A stretch of DNA of 64,000 nucleotides from Dysgonomonas sp. Marseille-P4361 (lineage in GTDB: Bacteria; Bacteroidota; Bacteroidia; Bacteroidales; Dysgonomonadaceae). The translations under genes and the position numbers were made by a program. Where the stretch lies: positions 62,001 through 126,000 of the forward strand of contig NZ_OPYL01000006.1 in NCBI RefSeq assembly GCF_900343125.1. Direction: 5' to 3'. This document shows positions 37,832-46,680 of this stretch, one piece after another. Below the pieces are notes generated by a model. That model did no database searches. It was not told the DNA's origin and saw only the letters and a program-made list of their open reading frames with translations. How positions within the stretch are numbered: position 1 is the stretch's first letter; the number at the start of each line of letters is the position of its first letter.

Positions 37832-39093
37832 AAGTAGACGTATTATTAGGGTTGCAGTGGGGTGATGAAGGCAAAGGCAAAATTGTCGATGTATTAACTC
37901 CAAAATATGAAGTGGTAGCTCGTTTCCAGGGAGGACCAAATGCAGGTCATACCTTGGAGTTTGAAGGGAAAAAGTATGTGCTTCGCTCTGTTCCTTCAGG
38001 AATTTTTCAAGGAAATAAAATAAATATCATAGGCAATGGAGTTGTTCTTGATCCGGCTTTATTTAAAGGAGAAATAGAGTCTCTCGAAGCTTCGGGGCAT
38101 GAACTGACAAAACGCTTGTTGATCTCAAAGAAGGCTCACCTTATATTGCCAACTCACCGTTTGCTTGATGCGTGTTATGAAGCAGCCAAAGGAGATTCGA
38201 AGATTGGTACTACCGGAAAAGGTATAGGACCTACATATACAGACAAAATCAGTCGTAATGGTTTACGTGTAGGAGATATTTTACATCGTTTTGACGAAAA
38301 ATACAATGCAGCCAAATCAAAACACTTACGAATCTTAGAGCAATACGGCTACGATATCAGTGCCTTAGCTGAGATTGAAAAAGAATGGTTCGAAGGTATT
38401 GCTAAGTTAAAAGAATTTACTTTTATTGATAGCGAACACTATATCAACAAAGCAATAAAAGAAGACAAAATGATATTGGCAGAAGGTGCGCAAGGTACAA
38501 TGCTAGATATTGATTTTGGGTCTTATCCATTTGTTACATCGTCAAATACAATTGCTGCCGGAGCTTGTACGGGCTTAGGTATTGCTCCTAAAGAAGTTGG
38601 AGAAGTATTTGGAATATTTAAGGCTTATTGTACCCGCGTAGGTAGTGGTCCTTTCCCTACAGAGCTCTTTGATGAGGTAGGAGATAAACTGCGTAAATTT
38701 GGGTTCGAATTTGGTTCTGTAACAGGGCGTCCTCGTCGTTGTGGTTGGATTGATCTAGTTGCTCTACGTTATGCTATAATGGTAGATGGAGTGACGCAAT
38801 TGATTATGATGAAAAGTGATGTGCTGGATACCTTTGAGACAATCAAGGCTTGCGTAGCTTATGAAATTGATGGCGAGCGTGTGACAGAATTTCCATTCGA
38901 AATAGATGATAATATTAAGCCGATCTATATTGAAATGAAAGGTTGGCAGACAGATATGACAAAAATGAGGAATGAAGAAGAATTTCCTCAAGAATTTAAT
39001 GATTATGTGTCCTTCTTAGAGGCTGAATTGGGCGTTCCAATAAAAATTGTCTCAACTGGTCCTGACAGAGATCAAACTATTGTTAGAAAATAG
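37828..39093 (+). CDS. purA: Adenylosuccinate synthetase
   Basis: PurA (421 residues) makes adenylosuccinate from IMP and aspartate using GTP. The N-terminal signature GLQWGDEGKGKIVD and the block NAGHTLEFEGK are present. The IMP/GTP-binding segment GTTGKGIGPTY lies near residue 131, and TGRPRRCGW is near the C-terminal third. The ATG overlaps the stop of the Fur-family gene, so translation is coupled. PurB is encoded at 45 kb on the same strand but is not in the same operon. Confidence 0.97.
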   Translation: MKVDVLLGLQWGDEGKGKIVDVLTPKYEVVARFQGGPNAGHTLEFEGKKYVLRSVPSGIFQGNKINIIGNGVVLDPALFKGEIESLEASGHELTKRLLISKKAHLILPTHRLLDACYEAAKGDSKIGTTGKGIGPTYTDKISRNGLRVGDILHRFDEKYNAAKSKHLRILEQYGYDISALAEIEKEWFEGIAKLKEFTFIDSEHYINKAIKEDKMILAEGAQGTMLDIDFGSYPFVTSSNTIAAGACTGLGIAPKEVGEVFGIFKAYCTRVGSGPFPTELFDEVGDKLRKFGFEFGSVTGRPRRCGWIDLVALRYAIMVDGVTQLIMMKSDVLDTFETIKACVAYEIDGERVTEFPFEIDDNIKPIYIEMKGWQTDMTKMRNEEEFPQEFNDYVSFLEAELGVPIKIVSTGPDRDQTIVRK

Positions 39094-39112
39094 GAGTTTT
39101 TAATAAATTAAG

Positions 39113-39145
39113 ATATGCCAATACAACTTATTGGCATATTTTTTG
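39113..39145 (+). terminator. Terminator of fur-purA
   Basis: ATATGCCAAT pairs with ATTGGCATAT (39113-39122 with 39130-39139), 7-nt loop, then T6. Confidence 0.93.
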
Positions 39146-39186
39146 TTTATTTACTTAGGAATAGAATAAATATTTAAATTGATTAT

Positions 39187-39870
39187 ATGTTTATAGGTTG
39201 GATTTTATTGATTGTGATTGGAGTAGGTGGAATGATTGTTTCACAAGTACTCAAAAGTAAATTCGAAAAATATTCGCGAGTTCCTCTGGATAGTGGAATG
39301 ACGGGAAGGGATGTGGCTCTGAAAATGCTTCACGATAATAATATTTATGACGTGAAAGTAACTTCTACTCCCGGAATGTTGACAGACCATTACAATCCGG
39401 CAAATAAAACGGTGAATCTTAGTGAAGGTGTATTCTCTAGCAATAGTGTTGCGGCAGCAGCTGTAGCAGCTCACGAGTGTGGGCATGCCGTTCAGCATGC
39501 TTATGCTTATGGACCATTAAAAATGCGTTCAGCTTTAGTTCCGGTTGTAAGTTTTGCTTCTAAATGGGTGATGTGGGTTCTTCTTGCCGGAATATTTATG
39601 ATTCAGACATTTCCTGCTCTAATTTGGATAGGGATAGCATTGTTTGCAATGACTACAATCTTTAGCTTTGTTACATTGCCAGTAGAGGTAAATGCAACTA
39701 GTAGAGCTTTGGTGTGGTTGAACACAGCAGGTATTACTAATGTTAGTAATCATGATATGGCTAAAGATGCTCTGAAATGGGCTGCTTATACATATGTTAT
39801 CGCAGCTATCGGCTCGTTGGCTACATTGATCTATTATGTAATGATTGCTCTAAGTGGACGTCGCGATTAA
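39187..39870 (+). CDS. Zinc metallopeptidase, YugP-type
   Basis: This 227-residue membrane protein is of the Zn_peptidase_2 (YugP) family. It has an N-terminal hydrophobic segment, the metal site AAHECGHAVQHA (H96, E97, H100), and two or three further membrane segments in the C-terminal half. LPVEVNATSRAL resembles the third-ligand region. The substrates of this family are not well defined. A promoter is not clear, because the purA terminator lies 42 nt upstream of the gene. Confidence 0.9.
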   Translation: MFIGWILLIVIGVGGMIVSQVLKSKFEKYSRVPLDSGMTGRDVALKMLHDNNIYDVKVTSTPGMLTDHYNPANKTVNLSEGVFSSNSVAAAAVAAHECGHAVQHAYAYGPLKMRSALVPVVSFASKWVMWVLLAGIFMIQTFPALIWIGIALFAMTTIFSFVTLPVEVNATSRALVWLNTAGITNVSNHDMAKDALKWAAYTYVIAAIGSLATLIYYVMIALSGRRD

Positions 39871-39890
39871 AACGATTAAAGTATAAGGAG

Positions 39891-39919
39891 AGAGTAGCCT
39901 TTTGTGCTACTCTTTTTTG
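39891..39919 (+). terminator. Terminator after the YugP-like gene
   Basis: AGAGTAGC/GCTACTCT (39891-39898 with 39906-39913), followed by T6. Confidence 0.92.
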
Positions 39920-39950
39920 TTTTAGAATATTTTTAATTAACAAGAATCTG

Positions 39951-39958
39951 TATCTTTG
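39951..39958 (+). promoter_or_regulatory. Putative -7 element for the metallophosphoesterase pair
   Basis: TATCTTTG lies 39 nt before the ATG at 39998. Confidence 0.5.
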
Positions 39959-39997
39959 TTCCTGCTGTAAAATAGATATTTACTAAAGATAAAAAGA

Positions 39998-41134
39998 ATG
40001 TCGTTGATAGTGCTAATTGTAATTATTGTTCTTTATTTATTAGCTAATTTTTATATATTTCATCATATCTGGATAGCAATGCCGCCAACCACAGTCGGAC
40101 AAGTTATTCTTATTTCGTTTGCAGTTGTTGCAGTAGCTTCTTTTGTAGTCTCCTTCATGTTTGGAGATTCTTTGCCTTTATGGCTCTCCTCTATGTTGTA
40201 TAAGATAGGGACTGGTTGGTTCTTTATTTCTATATACTTCTTGCTCGTAATGATTGTAAAGGATTTATTCGGCTTGGCCAATAATTTCCTACACTTTATG
40301 CCTAGTGATGCAATAACTCGCTATACTAAAGATAACTGGGTTGGTTTTGCTTTTATGGTTGGCTTCATAGCTCTTTTGATGCTTTGCGGATTCCTTAAAT
40401 ATCAATGGAAGGTGAGAGTTGAACTGCCAATTCAACTCACAAAGACGATGGGGGACTCTATTCAGTCAAAATCATTACGCATTGTGGCAATGAGTGACCT
40501 GCATCTAGGTTATGCTATTGGTAAAAAGGAGTTTGAAGAATGGGTAGAGATTATAAATAAAGAAAATCCGGATATTGTTCTTATTGCCGGTGATATCATA
40601 GATAATAGTGTTCGTCCGCTGAATGAGGAAAATTTTGCAGAGAGTTTCAAAAAGATTAAAGCTCCTTTCGGTATCTATACATGTCTTGGAAATCATGAAT
40701 ATATAAGTGGTCTGAAAGAAAGTCTAGAATTTTTAAATAAAACGGGTGTTCGGGTTCTGCGCGATGAATCTATTCTTATAGACAGTAGCTTCTATCTGGT
40801 AGGGCGAGACGATAGAATAAACTCTAAGCGAAAAGCCTTGAAAGATTTAGTTGAAGGGTTAGATAAGACTAAACCGATATTTGTACTTGACCACCAACCA
40901 TACAATTTAGAAGAGGCTGAAATAAATGGAGTAGACCTTCAGTTGTCAGGGCATACGCACCAAGGCCAGATTTGGCCAATATCTTTAGTTACTAGGATAC
41001 TGTATGAAGTTGATCATGGTTTCTTGAAAAAAGGAAATACCAATATATATGTAAGTTCGGGTATAGGACTGTGGGGTGGAAAATTCCGCATAGGTACTCA
41101 GTCGGAATACATTGTTATTGATATAAATAAATAG
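39998..41134 (+). CDS. Membrane metallophosphoesterase (first of pair)
   Basis: This 378-residue protein has about four N-terminal membrane segments (residues 1-135) and a C-terminal calcineurin-like domain. Metal-binding blocks are MSDLHLGYAIG, AGDIIDN, LGNHEY, LDHQP and SGHTHQGQIWP. It resembles YaeI/YkuE-type phosphodiesterases, which hydrolyse phosphodiester or UDP-lipid substrates at membranes. It is 2 nt from a paralogue, so co-transcription is almost certain. Confidence 0.9.
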   Translation: MSLIVLIVIIVLYLLANFYIFHHIWIAMPPTTVGQVILISFAVVAVASFVVSFMFGDSLPLWLSSMLYKIGTGWFFISIYFLLVMIVKDLFGLANNFLHFMPSDAITRYTKDNWVGFAFMVGFIALLMLCGFLKYQWKVRVELPIQLTKTMGDSIQSKSLRIVAMSDLHLGYAIGKKEFEEWVEIINKENPDIVLIAGDIIDNSVRPLNEENFAESFKKIKAPFGIYTCLGNHEYISGLKESLEFLNKTGVRVLRDESILIDSSFYLVGRDDRINSKRKALKDLVEGLDKTKPIFVLDHQPYNLEEAEINGVDLQLSGHTHQGQIWPISLVTRILYEVDHGFLKKGNTNIYVSSGIGLWGGKFRIGTQSEYIVIDINK

Positions 41135-41136
41135 GA

Positions 41137-42336
41137 ATGAGAGTTTTCTTAAATGCAATATTTGTTCAGATATTCCTTAGCGCCTATATCTATTGGAGAG
41201 GGTGGCAAGGATTACCCGACAAGAAATATATAAAAATACCTTATGCCTCTGTTTATATAATAGAGCTAATGATTTATTTTATAGGCTTTTTTATGTCGAG
41301 TACAGGGTTATTGCCTTTTGATGCTCTGCATGATTTTGCATGGATAGGTACATCTTGGATGGTCTTTGCTATTTATATGACCTCTTTGTTGTTGGTGTAT
41401 GATTTGTTCAAATATATAGATCGAAAGAAAAAGATATTTCCACTCTCATTCGATCTGAGGGCTAAGAAAACTAGATTGGTTTACTTTTGCTCATCACTAT
41501 TGCTTGTCTGCTCAGTGATGGCTTATGGAAATTATAGATTTCGTCATCCGGTTGTCACAGAAAAGAATTTGACTGTTGAGAAAGAAGCAGGAGGTATTGA
41601 AAATCTGAAGATTGTTGTAGCTACGGATATACATGCAGGGTACTTAATTGATAAGAGTGTTGTATCAATGTATGTAGATAAGATCATGGAGCAAAAGCCG
41701 GATCTTATTTTATTGGTAGGAGATATTATCGATTACGATATACGTTCATTATACGAGCAACAGATGGAAACAGAATTTCATCGGCTAAAAGCTCCTTATG
41801 GGGTTTATGCATCCACAGGTAATCATGAGTATATTGAGCTAGGGGAAAGTAAAGATGAAAAAATATTATGGTTGAGTGAAAAAGCGAACCTGAATGTTTT
41901 GCGTGATACAACAGTGATGATTGATAATGCTTTCTATCTTGTTGGTAGGGAAGATGATCAGTGTAAAACCCGCAAACCTTTATCTGAATTGATGCAGAAT
42001 GTAGATAAAAGGTATCCCGTTATTGTAATGAATCATGAGCCGCACCGATTAGAGGAAGAGGAAGAGGCTGGAGCTGATATAGCATTGTATGGGCATACAC
42101 ATAATGGCCAGTTTTTCCCTAATAATGTATTGATGGCTACATCCTCGATGATATATAATACCGGAATTATACCTTATGATATGAAGCCTAAATTTATGTA
42201 TGAGTTGCCTTTTGGCTATAAGAAAAAAGGAGAAACTCATGTGTACGTTTCATCGGGTCTGGGTTTAGCCGGGCCTCAATATCGTATTGGAACCATATCT
42301 GAAATCGTAGTTCTGAATGTGAATTTTAAAAAATGA
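41137..42336 (+). CDS. Membrane metallophosphoesterase (second of pair)
   Basis: This 399-residue paralogue of the upstream gene has the same layout: N-terminal membrane segments (residues about 1-130), then a phosphoesterase domain with ATDIHAGYLID, VGDIIDYD, TGNHEYIE, MNHEP and YGHTHNGQFFP. The first block has TDIH in place of the canonical SDLH, still with the metal-binding Asp and His. The two proteins are diverged well beyond a recent duplication. The substrate is unknown. Confidence 0.9.
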   Translation: MRVFLNAIFVQIFLSAYIYWRGWQGLPDKKYIKIPYASVYIIELMIYFIGFFMSSTGLLPFDALHDFAWIGTSWMVFAIYMTSLLLVYDLFKYIDRKKKIFPLSFDLRAKKTRLVYFCSSLLLVCSVMAYGNYRFRHPVVTEKNLTVEKEAGGIENLKIVVATDIHAGYLIDKSVVSMYVDKIMEQKPDLILLVGDIIDYDIRSLYEQQMETEFHRLKAPYGVYASTGNHEYIELGESKDEKILWLSEKANLNVLRDTTVMIDNAFYLVGREDDQCKTRKPLSELMQNVDKRYPVIVMNHEPHRLEEEEEAGADIALYGHTHNGQFFPNNVLMATSSMIYNTGIIPYDMKPKFMYELPFGYKKKGETHVYVSSGLGLAGPQYRIGTISEIVVLNVNFKK

Positions 42337-42351
42337 TGATTAACTTTAGCT

Positions 42352-44013
42352 ATGCTAAAATCGCTTTATATTAAAAATTATGCTTTGATCGACAGTCTTG
42401 AAATAGACTTTGAATCGGGTTTTTCTGTTATCACAGGTGAAACAGGAGCAGGGAAGTCAATAATATTGGGAGCCTTGTCATTGATCCTTGGGCAACGAGC
42501 AGATGTGAAATCTGTAAAACAAGGAGAATCAAAATGTATAATCGAGGGTTCTTTCGATATATCTGCCTATGATCTCAAGTCTTTTTGTGAGGATAGGGGT
42601 ATAGAGTATGATACAGATAGTTGTATACTGCGTAGAGAAGTATTGTCTTCTGGTAAATCAAGAGCATTTATAAATGATTCTCCTGTTGGCGTGAATGATC
42701 TGAAAGAACTTGGAAGTCAGTTGATAGATGTTCATTCGCAACATCAAAACCTGTTGTTAAATGATACTCGTTTCCAAATGCAGATTGTAGATGCATTGGC
42801 AGGAAATAAAGAATTGTTGTCAAAATATAAAAGGGCGTATAGTGAATACAAGGAAGCCGAATTTAGGTTAGAGGAACTGAAAGAGTACATTGCAAAAAGT
42901 AAAGAAGAAGAAGATTATTTACGCTTTCAATTTGAGGCTTTACAAGAGGCTTCTCTTCGCGAAGGAGAACAGGAAGAGTTGGAAGAGGAGCTAGATTTAT
43001 TGAATAATTCGGAAGAAATAAAGTCTAATTTATACAAGATATATAACTTCTTGTCAGAAGATGATAGAGGTATTGTTTCTGCATTGAAAGAAAGTTTGAA
43101 TAGTGCGAACTCTTTGATACGCGTATTTCCTAAGTCGGAGGAGATGGTTAGTCGTCTCGAATCTGCTTATTTAGATATGAAGGATTTGTCGGCAGAAGTC
43201 GAACGTTATGCAAATGATGTTGAGTTTAATCCGGAACGTTTATCTGAAATAGAAGGGCGGCTTGATCAGCTTTATACCCTTCAAAAGAAACATAGGGCTT
43301 CTTCAATTGTTGAGTTGTTAGAAGTTTTTGAAGAACTTTCTGAGAAAATAGGGAAAATTGATTTATCTGATCAGCAATTAGAGGAGTTAGAAAAAGAAGT
43401 TGACAAAAGATATGAGTTAGCAGAAGGTTTAGCAGATCAGTTAACTAAAAGCAGAAGAAAGATAATTCCTAACTTAGAGAAAGAATTAATAGCAAAGGTT
43501 GCTTACCTTGGAATGCCTAATGTTCGATTCGAATGTAAAATAACAACGAGTAATGAACTTGGTGTGTATGGAAAAGATGAATTGTTATTCTTATTTTCAG
43601 CCAATAAGAATGTTCCATTACAGCCGGTAGCAAGTATAGCTTCGGGGGGAGAAATCTCTCGTCTGATGCTCTGTATTAAATCTATGATTGCTGGAGCAAC
43701 AGCACTTCCTACAATTATCTTTGACGAGATTGATACTGGTGTCTCTGGCGAAATTGCGGATAAAATGGGAGAAGTGATGGTTGATTTTGGGCAAAAAATG
43801 CAAGTGATAGCAATTACGCATTTGCCTCAAATCGCATCTAAAGGTAAAGAGCATTATAAAGTATATAAAGTTGACGAGGAAGATGCAACTAAAACCAATC
43901 TGACTCAGTTGACAATGGAGCAGCGGTTGGATGAAATTGCACGCATGCTGAGTGGCTCAACTGTGACAGAAGCCGCTATTCAGAATGCCAAAGAATTACT
44001 CGGTGTAAAGTAA
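42352..44013 (+). CDS. recN: DNA repair protein RecN
   Basis: RecN (553 residues) is an SMC-like ATPase in double-strand break repair. The N-terminal Walker A is GETGAGKSIIL (residues about 30-40), and QLIDVHSQHQNLLL follows. Long coiled-coil arms span about residues 160-370, and the C-terminal signature and Walker B are SGGEISRLMLCIKS and IIFDEIDTGVSGEIA. It is 15 nt after the metallophosphoesterase gene. No recognisable LexA box is seen. Confidence 0.96.
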   Translation: MLKSLYIKNYALIDSLEIDFESGFSVITGETGAGKSIILGALSLILGQRADVKSVKQGESKCIIEGSFDISAYDLKSFCEDRGIEYDTDSCILRREVLSSGKSRAFINDSPVGVNDLKELGSQLIDVHSQHQNLLLNDTRFQMQIVDALAGNKELLSKYKRAYSEYKEAEFRLEELKEYIAKSKEEEDYLRFQFEALQEASLREGEQEELEEELDLLNNSEEIKSNLYKIYNFLSEDDRGIVSALKESLNSANSLIRVFPKSEEMVSRLESAYLDMKDLSAEVERYANDVEFNPERLSEIEGRLDQLYTLQKKHRASSIVELLEVFEELSEKIGKIDLSDQQLEELEKEVDKRYELAEGLADQLTKSRRKIIPNLEKELIAKVAYLGMPNVRFECKITTSNELGVYGKDELLFLFSANKNVPLQPVASIASGGEISRLMLCIKSMIAGATALPTIIFDEIDTGVSGEIADKMGEVMVDFGQKMQVIAITHLPQIASKGKEHYKVYKVDEEDATKTNLTQLTMEQRLDEIARMLSGSTVTEAAIQNAKELLGVK

Positions 44014-44019
44014 AATAAG

Positions 44020-45126
44020 ATGATTCCTTTTCTAAATCTAAAAAGAGAAAACGATAGATATGCTGATGAGATAAAGGAGGCTGTCAATCGTGTAATAGAT
44101 TCAGGTTGGTATATACTTGGAGAGGAAAAGGAACGTTTCGAGAAAGAGTTTGCTGCGTATTGTGGTGCAAAGTATTGTATTGGGGTTGGGAATGGTTTGG
44201 ATGCTATTCGTCTTATACTGATGTCATATATGGAGCAGGGAGCGATGCAGGAAGGTGATGAAGTTGTTTTGCCGGTAAATACTTTCATTGCAACGGCTTT
44301 AGCGGTGTCTCAATGTGGATTAACTCCTATTTTTGCAGACTGTGATCTAGATTCTTTTAATATTGATCCTGCTTCGGTAAGAGAGAAAATATCTGACAAA
44401 ACAAAAGCTATAATAGCGGTTCACCTTTATGGGCAAGTAGCTCCAATAGAAGAGCTAAAGGAGATAGCTGAAGAGTATGGTCTGAAACTGATTGAAGATG
44501 CAGCTCAGGCGCATGGTGCTGTTTATAACGGGCGACGAACAGGGAATTTGGCTGATGCGGCAGCTTTTAGTTTTTATCCAGTCAAGAATCTGGGAGGGTT
44601 GGGTGATGCCGGAGCAGTAGTGACAAATGACGAAAGTTTACACTCTATCGTAAAAGCCCTTTCAAATTATGGCTCAAATGAGAAGTATATACACACCTAT
44701 AAAGGGTTAAATTCTCGTTTAGATGAAATGCAAGCTGCTATATTGTCTGTAAAACTGAAATATTTAGAAGAAGACAATAAGAGAAGAAAAGCAATTGCAG
44801 CCTATTATTCGGCTAATATATACCATGAAGATATTCTTTTGTCTTCGATAAGTTTGCCCGATAGTCATGTTTTTCATTTGTATGTTATCAGAACAAAAAA
44901 TAGGGCAGGACTTGAATCCTATTTGAAAAATAACGGAGTCCAAACTCAGATTCATTATCCTTCAGCAATACATAAGCAAAAGGCTTATTTGGAGTGTGCC
45001 GATCAGTTATATCCTATTGCCGAAAAGTTGCAAGATGAGGTGTTGAGTATTCCGCTTTATCCCTCTTTAACAGATAGTGAAGTCTCTGAAATATGTAACC
45101 TAATAAATAATTGGAAAAATATCTAA
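44020..45126 (+). CDS. DegT/DnrJ/EryC1 family sugar aminotransferase
   Basis: This 368-residue PLP-dependent aminotransferase has its cofactor lysine in [16 protein letters not shown] (about K189) and aspartate in [11 protein letters not shown]. It is of the QdtB/FdtB type, making amino sugars on nucleotide-sugar donors for glycans. The precise sugar is unknown. It starts 6 nt after recN, but no other sugar-nucleotide genes are adjacent, so it probably serves a pathway encoded elsewhere. Confidence 0.92.
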   Translation: MIPFLNLKRENDRYADEIKEAVNRVIDSGWYILGEEKERFEKEFAAYCGAKYCIGVGNGLDAIRLILMSYMEQGAMQEGDEVVLPVNTFIATALAVSQCGLTPIFADCDLDSFNIDPASVREKISDKTKAIIAVHLYGQVAPIEELKEIAEEYGLKLIEDAAQAHGAVYNGRRTGNLADAAAFSFYPVKNLGGLGDAGAVVTNDESLHSIVKALSNYGSNEKYIHTYKGLNSRLDEMQAAILSVKLKYLEEDNKRRKAIAAYYSANIYHEDILLSSISLPDSHVFHLYVIRTKNRAGLESYLKNNGVQTQIHYPSAIHKQKAYLECADQLYPIAEKLQDEVLSIPLYPSLTDSEVSEICNLINNWKNI

Positions 45127-45188
45127 AAAGAAGGAATAAAAATACGTTTTTTTAGTAACAGTAAACCTTCTATGTATGTTATTTGTTG

Positions 45189-45196
45189 TATCTTTG
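45189..45196 (+). promoter_or_regulatory. Putative -7 element for purB
   Basis: TATCTTTG lies 80 nt before the purB ATG. Confidence 0.5.
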
Positions 45197-45276
45197 CAGT
45201 CTAAAGATGAGTAAATAGTGATATTGAAAATATAGTAGTATTTGAAAATATAAAAACACAAAATTTCTAGCAATAA

Positions 45277-46620
45277 ATGATTTTGACTCCATTAACATCT
45301 ATTTCACCTATAGATGGACGTTATCGCAGTAAGACTGAAAAATTAGCGGATTATTTTTCTGAGTATGCATTGATTAAATATCGTGTGTTAGTTGAAGTAG
45401 AGTATTTTATCGCTTTATGTGAATTGCCTTTGCCTCAATTGAACGACATAGATCAATCTGTATTTCCTAAATTACAGAAAATTGTAGAGAACTTTTCGGA
45501 AGCTGATGCTCTAAAAATAAAGGAAACAGAAAAAGTGACAAATCATGACGTAAAAGCTGTTGAATATTTTGTGAAAGAAAAATTCGATGAGCTTGGTCTA
45601 GAAAAATATAAAGAGTTTATCCATTTCGGATTAACTTCTCAGGACATAAATAACACATCGATTCCTCTTTCTCTGAAAGATGCACTGAATGAGGTGTATT
45701 ATCCAATGTTAGAAGAATTGATAGCTAAGCTTAAGGCGTATGCCGAAGAATGGAAAGATATTGCAATGTTGGCAAAAACACACGGACAACCGGCTTCTCC
45801 TACTCGTTTGGGTAAAGAAATTATGGTGTTCGTTAGCCGCCTTGAAGGGCAATTGCAATTGTTGAAATCAACTCCAATATCAGCAAAATTTGGAGGAGCT
45901 ACAGGGAATTACAATGCTCATAATGTAGCTTATCCTTCATATAACTGGAGAGATTTTGGAAATAAATTTGTGTCCGAAAAATTAGGACTTGTAAGAGAAG
46001 AGTGGACTACTCAAATATCGAACTATGATAATTTAGCAGCGGTATTTGATGCGCTAAAACGTATTGATACGATAATGATTGACCTGAACAGAGACTTCTG
46101 GCAATACATATCGATGGAATATTTTAAACAAAAAATTAAAGCAGGCGAAATCGGATCATCGGCCATGCCTCATAAGGTAAATCCGATAGATTTCGAAAAT
46201 GCTGAAGGAAATCTTGGAATAGCAAATGCAATATTGGAGCATTTATCATCTAAGCTACCAATCTCTCGTTTACAGCGAGATTTGACGGATTCAACCGTGT
46301 TGCGTAACGTAGGTGTACCAATGGGACATATTGTGATAGCAATTCAAAGTACACTAAAAGGGTTAGATAAATTATTGTTAAACAAGGAGGCATTATTTAA
46401 TGATTTAGAAAACTGTTGGCCTGTTGTTGCAGAAGGAATTCAAACTATTTTGCGTCGCGAAGGGTATCCAAAACCTTATGAAGCATTAAAAGAATTGACT
46501 AGAACGAATGAAGCGATAACGGCAGAGTCGATAGCGAACTTTATAGAAGGATTAAATGTTAGTGATGCCGTGAAAAACGAGTTAAAGCTTATTACACCAC
46601 ATTCATATACAGGTGTGTAA
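45277..46620 (+). CDS. purB: Adenylosuccinate lyase
   Basis: PurB (447 residues) catalyses two steps of purine synthesis: SAICAR to AICAR and adenylosuccinate to AMP. The fumarase-superfamily signature GSSAMPHKVNP is near residue 295 and HGQPASPTRLGKE near residue 170. The start MILTPLTSISPIDGRYRS matches the E. coli-like group. Confidence 0.97.
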   Translation: MILTPLTSISPIDGRYRSKTEKLADYFSEYALIKYRVLVEVEYFIALCELPLPQLNDIDQSVFPKLQKIVENFSEADALKIKETEKVTNHDVKAVEYFVKEKFDELGLEKYKEFIHFGLTSQDINNTSIPLSLKDALNEVYYPMLEELIAKLKAYAEEWKDIAMLAKTHGQPASPTRLGKEIMVFVSRLEGQLQLLKSTPISAKFGGATGNYNAHNVAYPSYNWRDFGNKFVSEKLGLVREEWTTQISNYDNLAAVFDALKRIDTIMIDLNRDFWQYISMEYFKQKIKAGEIGSSAMPHKVNPIDFENAEGNLGIANAILEHLSSKLPISRLQRDLTDSTVLRNVGVPMGHIVIAIQSTLKGLDKLLLNKEALFNDLENCWPVVAEGIQTILRREGYPKPYEALKELTRTNEAITAESIANFIEGLNVSDAVKNELKLITPHSYTGV

Positions 46621-46680
46621 GTAGTAACCGTGAGGTTATTAAATAAATCAATTTAGATTTTACTTTTAAACAAAGAAAAA

